This document shows, piece after piece, positions 29,808 through 34,611 of a stretch of DNA of 34,611 nt. The stretch is from Verrucomicrobiota bacterium. Its GTDB lineage: Bacteria > Verrucomicrobiota > Verrucomicrobiia > Chthoniobacterales > JAFAMB01. Position 1 is the first letter of the stretch, and each line of letters starts with the position of its first letter. The translations under genes were made by a program, and so were the position numbers. The notes below the pieces were generated by a model. That model was not told where the DNA came from and ran no database searches. It was given only the letters and a program-made list of their open reading frames with translations. The stretch covers positions 1-34,611 of the forward strand of contig JAFAUY010000454.1 of the NCBI GenBank assembly GCA_019243005.1, in the 5' to 3' direction.

Positions 29808-31991
29808 ATGGCGCTGGTCGTGCCCCAGATTGAGTCCCGAAGCTTCGACGAGATTATCGCCGAAACATTGGCTCGAATTCCGGTTCACAATCCGGAATAT
29901 ACCAACTACCAAAACAACTCGGACCCGGGCGTCACGATCCTGCAACTCTTTGCGTTCATGGTCGAGAACCTGGAATACATTTGTAACCAGGTGCCGGACC
30001 AGAATCGGCTGAAATTTCTAAGCCTGCTGGATATTCCCATGCAACCGGCCCAGGCGGCCACGGGAGTCGTTACATTAGCAAACGAGCGCGGCCCGCTGCA
30101 AACGATCACCCTGCCTTCGGGCTTGCTGCTGCTGGCCGGGTCAACCGGTTTCGTGACCGGCACGGGGCTCGATGCGTTGCCGATCGAAGGTCAGATTTAC
30201 TACAGAAGTGCGCTCTCGGACACGGAGCAGCAGAATGCGTCGCAGCTTTATTCTCAACTATACGGAACCTTCGTCGACGCCAATTCGACCCTGGAGTTTT
30301 ACAAAACGGTCCCGTTTATTCCTCCAGTCAGCTCTTCATCGCTTACGGTGGTTGACCTCGGAGACGGCAGCATCGTGGACGGGAGCTTGTGGCTGGCGCT
30401 GCTCGCGCGGCAGGCGGACGCCCAGGTCACAAGCGCCGTCCTGGACGAAATCGCGGGCCGGACGCTCACGCTCGGAATCATGCCGTCCGACGACGAAACG
30501 GAAAGGACCTTGGTTCCCGCGCAACCGGCTTCCGCGCAGGCGCCGGTTTCCCTTATCTATGAGGTCGCGACGGGAGCGATGGACGGGGACCAGCCACGGT
30601 ACCTCCGGCTTGATAGCCAGGCTGATGACAATCCCCTCGAGAACCTCACGCTTGTGCAGCTTAACCTGCCGGGCCGCGGTTCGATCGGCAACTGGACCTT
30701 GGGTCCGCTGGAGCAAGGGGTTGGCGATTTTCCGCCCCTGTTGGAGGATGACGCCGTTAGTGCTCGCCTCATCACGTGGATACGCATCCGTCTGCCTCAG
30801 TCCCCAGGGAGCGCCCAAGGCGCTGCGCTCAAGGCCCGATTCAACTGGTTAGGCATCAATTCTGCCCGTGTGACCCAACAAATTCAGGTCCCGGCCGAAC
30901 TGGTTGGAACCGGAACCGGAGAACCGGACCAGATCTTCACGTTAGCGAATACCCCGGTGCTTATAGCCACGCTGCAGGTGACCGTCGATGGCGTCCCGTG
31001 GAAGCAGGTCGATGATCTGCTCGCGGCGCCTTCGGAGGTCTTTGCCGGCTCAACCGCAGGCGTCTCGAACGCATTCGTTTACACGGCGGACAGCGCCTCG
31101 GGCCAGATCCGGTTCGGGACAGGTCTGCAAGGAGCCCGGGCCCCGAACGGCTCCGTCATTCTGGCCAGTTACGCGTACGGCGGCGGCGTTTCGGGTAACG
31201 TCGGAATCGGCGCGATTAGGAGCAGCCCTCAGCTTCCGGCCGGATTCACGGTCTCGAATCCGCTGCCCACCCAGGGAGGAACGGATGGAGAGTCGCTGGA
31301 TCAAGCAGAGATGCGGATTCCTTTGTACCTCCAGCACAAAGACCGTGCGGTTTCGGCAGCAGACTTCACGGACATCGTCGAGAGCGTCCCGGGCATTAAC
31401 CTTGGCCGGGTCGAGGTGATTCCCCTGCTCCTGCCGGATTCGGGAGTTACTGTCCCGGGAGTGGTCACGTTGCTCGTCATTCCCACCGACCCTAACCACC
31501 CGGAAGGGCCGGTGCCGGATACCTACTTCCTGAAAGCCGTCTGCGATTACGTGGAGCCGCGCCGGTTGCTGACGACCGAAGTTCACGTATGTGGACCGAA
31601 TTACGTGGACCTCTCCGTCTCAGTCGGTTTCGACGCGCTTCCCGGTAGGGATATCGCGCTGGTGCGCAACGCGATCCAATCGATTATTCGCGACTACCTT
31701 TCACCGCTGACCGGCGGTCCCGACGGAACGGGATGGCCGCTCGAAAAATCAGTAACCGACCGGGAACTGCTCGCGCGCGCCGCGCGCGGGGACGGTCTGT
31801 CGGACATTAACGATGTCTGGATCTGGGACGGGTCGGGAACGCGGATCACTTCGCTCCCGATTCACAACATCGATCTGCCGCGCCTTACCCGCGTCGGTGC
31901 AAACCAGGGTGATCCGGAGGACCTGACGGCAACGCCTCCGCCTCCGGCCAAAACGCGCCTGCCGGTTCCGGTGCTGCCATTGAGTTGTTAG
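29808..31991 (+). CDS. Baseplate J-like protein (Afp11/Pvc11-like)
   Basis: 727-aa baseplate assembly protein. The N-terminal segment (VVPQIESRSFDEIIAETLAR, then NNSDPGVTILQLFAFMVENLEYICNQVPD) and the following LGIPMQPA-like motif are typical of putative baseplate assembly proteins of the Afp11/gp6 kind. The C-terminal baseplate J domain includes GTDGESLDQAEMRIPLYLQHKDRAVSAADFTDIVESVPGI (about 495-530) and PEGPVPDTYFLKAVCDYVEPRRLLTTEVHV. It joins gp25 and the next tail protein to form the wedge ring around the hub. Length agrees with eCIS homologues, which are larger than phage gpJ. It is followed by an 11-base gap. Confidence 0.94.
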   Translation: MALVVPQIESRSFDEIIAETLARIPVHNPEYTNYQNNSDPGVTILQLFAFMVENLEYICNQVPDQNRLKFLSLLDIPMQPAQAATGVVTLANERGPLQTITLPSGLLLLAGSTGFVTGTGLDALPIEGQIYYRSALSDTEQQNASQLYSQLYGTFVDANSTLEFYKTVPFIPPVSSSSLTVVDLGDGSIVDGSLWLALLARQADAQVTSAVLDEIAGRTLTLGIMPSDDETERTLVPAQPASAQAPVSLIYEVATGAMDGDQPRYLRLDSQADDNPLENLTLVQLNLPGRGSIGNWTLGPLEQGVGDFPPLLEDDAVSARLITWIRIRLPQSPGSAQGAALKARFNWLGINSARVTQQIQVPAELVGTGTGEPDQIFTLANTPVLIATLQVTVDGVPWKQVDDLLAAPSEVFAGSTAGVSNAFVYTADSASGQIRFGTGLQGARAPNGSVILASYAYGGGVSGNVGIGAIRSSPQLPAGFTVSNPLPTQGGTDGESLDQAEMRIPLYLQHKDRAVSAADFTDIVESVPGINLGRVEVIPLLLPDSGVTVPGVVTLLVIPTDPNHPEGPVPDTYFLKAVCDYVEPRRLLTTEVHVCGPNYVDLSVSVGFDALPGRDIALVRNAIQSIIRDYLSPLTGGPDGTGWPLEKSVTDRELLARAARGDGLSDINDVWIWDGSGTRITSLPIHNIDLPRLTRVGANQGDPEDLTATPPPPAKTRLPVPVLPLSC

Positions 31992-32002
31992 AAAAGTTAA
32001 CT

Positions 32003-34611
32003 GTGGACGCGAATCAAACGCGGTTTCATCTGGTCTTCGGACAAGATGACTGGCTCGGGCCGGCCCGGGCGGTGGCAGCTTCTCAACCCGTTGAATGGGA
32101 CACGGCGAGCGGAACTCTCGCGCTGCTCCGGAAGACCTTCCTTTTCCCGGCGATCCCGGGTGACCGCCTCCTGGGTCCGGCCGACCGCCGCGGAGCGGGA
32201 CAGGACCGCTATGGGAATTACTATTGGATCGGTCCGAATGAGGACGAGATTCTGTTTCTGGGCATTGGAGCAACGGCCCCCGAACACTTTTGGTCGGCAA
32301 AGGATGAACTGCCAACCGGCGTTCCCAGCGGGGGAGCGCAGTTTAACCCGTTGACTCCGGCGGTTGCCGGGAAGCTGCAGATGCGTGGTCTGGCGGTGAC
32401 TTCAGATCACTACCTGGCGGTCGGACTGGCCGATCCGAAAGGGCTGCTCATCTTCGACCTTTACGCCGGGGGCTCCCCGCTCGAATACCATTGGCCGGAT
32501 GACGTGCCTCTCGCCCCGTTTGACCTGGCGCCCGCGCCGGACAACGGTCTCTGGATTCTGGACCGTGACAACCGGCAGTACTGGGGCCTGGATAGCTTGT
32601 TCCGGGTGCTGGCGCCGCATCCCGCTTCCTCGGCTGGGTCTGTGCGAGAGGCCTTCCAACCCGTGGATGGGCCGGTGGGGTACCAGGCCCCCTGTACGAC
32701 CGCGGCGGTCGTGACGGCGCAGATGGCGATGCCCGTTGCCGCCCTGGCTCCCGTATCGATTGAAGCGCTGCCCGACGGGAGCGTGCTGATCCTGGATAAC
32801 CCGCCGCTGTCTGCGTACTCCCTCGTGTATCACTACCGGCTCGGACTGCAGGTGGGAAATCCCGTGGCGCTCGACAAGATCGATGTAGAGCCGCAGGCGA
32901 TCGATCCGAAGCCGTATCCGCTGCTGGGACAGGACCTGGCATTTGTTCCTGATCCACAGTCGTCCGCGTCGAGCGGGGTAAGCGGCGTGCTGTACGTTGC
33001 TGATTCGAGCGGCAACCAGACCTTTGCATTCGATTTCGCGGCAAATGATCCGGCGTTCCCGCATCAGCTGGTGCCGCAGTTTTTTCCCATGCGCAGGTTT
33101 GGAGGCAAGGCGTTGTTCTCGGGGGGTGCCGGCGTAAGTTATGACTTTGAGGATCGTTGGGCGATCCTGACGGCGCAGCCGAAGCCCCGTTTTGAAACGC
33201 AGGCGCTGCTGATGCTGCCCGCTCCCTCAGCGACGGACCCGGCGCCTGCGTTTGATGGGAAACAGCCGGGCTGCGTCTGGCACCGCCTCTTCGTGGACGC
33301 GTGCATTCCGCCCGGCGCGCAAGTCGTGATCGAACGCCGGGCTGCGGATGAGAAGACTTCGCTGTCGGCAACGCTTTGGCAGCTCGAGCCCCCGCTTTAT
33401 TTGCGGGACGATGGGCCCGAGATCCCGTACTACGTGCCGCAACTCGGTGGCCCGGCCGGACAGGCCGGGACCTGGGAACTGCTGTTTCAGAACGCGCAAG
33501 GCCGTTACCTGCAATTGCGCCTTACCCTCCGGGGAACGGGGCGCAACACGCCCCGGTTGCAGAGCCTGCGCGTTTACTACCCGCGATTTTCTTACCTCAA
33601 CCAGTATTTGCCGGCGGTGTATCGCGACGATCCAACGTCCGCTTCGTTTCTCGATCGATACCTCGCAAATTCCGAGGGGTTTTTTACCGTGATTGAGGGT
33701 CGCATCCAACAGGCTCAGGAATTGTTTGATCCGCAAACAGTCCCCGCACAGTACCTGGAGTGGCTGGGGAGCTGGTTAGGCGCCAGCTTCGACCTCGCCT
33801 GGACCGAACCGGTCAAACGATTCTTCCTGGCGCACGCACCGCAGTTCTTCCGCGCGCGCGGAACGGTCGAGGGCGTCACGCAAATGATCCGGCTGACGCT
33901 CGATTCGTGCACGGATGAATCGCTCTTCGAGCCTTCCAGCGCCCAGCGATTTTCGGTACGGTTGGTTGAACAATACCTCAAACGCCAGGCGCCGGGCGTG
34001 GTTTTCGGTGATCCGACCGATGTGGCCGGGCCGGGTTCTACCACCCCGGAACTGGATTGGACACCGGCTCAAGGGGCCGGGCCGCTCGATCAGCGTTACC
34101 GGGATTTCCTGCGTGCAAAGTATCTGACCATCGATCAGCTCAACCAGGCCTGGGGCCTCGGTCCGGGACAGGGGTATGCCAGCTTTAATGACGCGAGGTT
34201 GCGTTTGCCGGCAATCCAACCGGCAGGAAACGCACAGGCTGCGGATTGGACCTATTTTCTTCAATACCAGCTCGGGTTCGTCTACGAGCCGGTCGGTGCA
34301 AGCGATCTCCCGCTTTATCAGGACTTCCTGACGCGGCGGTATGGTGATCCCAAGAGCCTGAACAATGCCTACGGGCTGACGGGATTATCCGCGCTGGCCA
34401 GTTTCGACGAGGTCGCCGCCAAGCTGTGGAACGCACAGCTCGGCATGTCGTTACCGGCAAGCGGAGTGATGCTACAGGACTGGATTCTATTTGTGTCGGT
34501 GGTGGCGCCGGCCACGCGCTATGCGCACCGGTTTACCGTGCTTGTGCCTGTCCAGCTGGATGATGACCTTCCGACCCAGGAATCCCGAAAGGCGACCGCC
34601 AGCCGGATTGC
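32003..34611 (+). CDS. Large tail/baseplate protein, Afp12-like, truncated by window end
   Basis: Open from a GTG at 32003 through the end of the window (869 codons, no stop), so the true length is greater. Residues 1-420 or so are beta-rich with aromatic strand repeats (YLAVGLADPKGLLIFDL, NGLWILDRDNRQYWGLD) that look like a beta-propeller or similar. Then comes a phage tail protein domain: FSYLNQYLPAVYRDD (about 530-545), an acidic helix, EWLGSWLGASFDLAW and FFRARGTVEGVTQMIRLTLD, as in the TIGR02242/gpI family. Two copies of a motif with YxDFLxxxY, LNxA, GL and ASF follow at 695-736 and 769-818. This motif resembles helix-loop segments seen in GH42 glycosidases. Afp12-like proteins form the wedge periphery and carry fibres. 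The start has poor ribosome signals; a TTG at 31985 is possible. Confidence 0.85.
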   Translation, partial: MDANQTRFHLVFGQDDWLGPARAVAASQPVEWDTASGTLALLRKTFLFPAIPGDRLLGPADRRGAGQDRYGNYYWIGPNEDEILFLGIGATAPEHFWSAKDELPTGVPSGGAQFNPLTPAVAGKLQMRGLAVTSDHYLAVGLADPKGLLIFDLYAGGSPLEYHWPDDVPLAPFDLAPAPDNGLWILDRDNRQYWGLDSLFRVLAPHPASSAGSVREAFQPVDGPVGYQAPCTTAAVVTAQMAMPVAALAPVSIEALPDGSVLILDNPPLSAYSLVYHYRLGLQVGNPVALDKIDVEPQAIDPKPYPLLGQDLAFVPDPQSSASSGVSGVLYVADSSGNQTFAFDFAANDPAFPHQLVPQFFPMRRFGGKALFSGGAGVSYDFEDRWAILTAQPKPRFETQALLMLPAPSATDPAPAFDGKQPGCVWHRLFVDACIPPGAQVVIERRAADEKTSLSATLWQLEPPLYLRDDGPEIPYYVPQLGGPAGQAGTWELLFQNAQGRYLQLRLTLRGTGRNTPRLQSLRVYYPRFSYLNQYLPAVYRDDPTSASFLDRYLANSEGFFTVIEGRIQQAQELFDPQTVPAQYLEWLGSWLGASFDLAWTEPVKRFFLAHAPQFFRARGTVEGVTQMIRLTLDSCTDESLFEPSSAQRFSVRLVEQYLKRQAPGVVFGDPTDVAGPGSTTPELDWTPAQGAGPLDQRYRDFLRAKYLTIDQLNQAWGLGPGQGYASFNDARLRLPAIQPAGNAQAADWTYFLQYQLGFVYEPVGASDLPLYQDFLTRRYGDPKSLNNAYGLTGLSALASFDEVAAKLWNAQLGMSLPASGVMLQDWILFVSVVAPATRYAHRFTVLVPVQLDDDLPTQESRKATASRI

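Noticed and set aside
17643-34611. Contractile-tailed prophage
   Set aside because: No capsid, portal, terminase, integrase, holin or lysin gene is seen. DUF4255, the LysM tube adaptor, duplicated sheath and tube genes and the Afp11/12-like proteins mark an extracellular injection system.
17643-34611. Type VI secretion system
   Set aside because: No TssJ/L/M membrane-complex genes or TssB/C pair; sheath and baseplate genes are of the eCIS kind.

Overview
The window is GC-rich and densely coded, from a bacterial chromosome. There is no rRNA or tRNA to place it. A soil Verrucomicrobiota-like organism (Spartobacteria/Chthoniobacterales type) is my best guess. It rests on a Tat-type solute-binding protein, a TIM-barrel hydrolase of a type I associate with that phylum, a GC-palindromic dispersed repeat and poor Shine-Dalgarno sites at many starts. 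This is inference only.

Left part (1-7000), mostly minus strand: an overlapping lrgA-lrgB pair, a small Gln/Glu-rich coiled-coil ORF, an APC-fold transporter with a cytosolic C-terminal domain (KimA-like), a soluble transhydrogenase (SthA), a decayed SDR gene and an inward-rectifier (KirBac-type) potassium channel. Two potassium-type transport genes and a membrane-lysis-control pair suggest an envelope and ion homeostasis neighbourhood.

Middle part (7029-13840), all minus strand: a carbohydrate locus, in transcription order LacI-type repressor, Tat-exported solute-binding protein, two sugar ABC permeases, a three-unit 69-bp tandem repeat, and a TIM-barrel glycoside-hydrolase-like protein. 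No ABC ATPase is encoded here. A perfect 16-bp palindrome with an AACGTT core lies just upstream of lacI and is the likely operator. About 1.2 kb of mostly non-coding DNA follows (13787-14988), holding a dispersed repeat and a candidate structured RNA.

Right part (14989 to the end), plus strand: an extracellular contractile injection system (eCIS, Afp/PVC-like) with its own control module. A sigma54 activator with a degenerate receiver domain precedes a well-formed -24/-12 promoter flanked by two inverted repeats. Next come a small winged-helix-like protein and a NusG/RfaH-type antiterminator paralogue, then a 200-bp leader. The structural operon follows: cap/terminator (DUF4255, Afp16-like), an unknown beta-rich protein, sheath 1, tube 1, sheath 2 carrying two fibronectin-III-like modules, tube 2, LysM hub-proximal protein (Afp7-like), a 55-aa protein, gp27/PhageD-like hub, gp5/VgrG-like spike, an unknown protein with a very hydrophobic C-terminus, gp25, baseplate J, and a large Afp12-like tail protein truncated by the window end.

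The proposed logic is: signal, then sigma54 activator, then sigma54 promoter, then NusG paralogue and processive transcription of a long eCIS operon. Tail length, fibre, ATPase and effector genes are expected to the right of the window but are not seen. The most novel points are the sigma54 plus NusG-paralogue control, the FN3-bearing sheath, the hydrophobic-tailed baseplate-region protein and the composite terminal tail protein.
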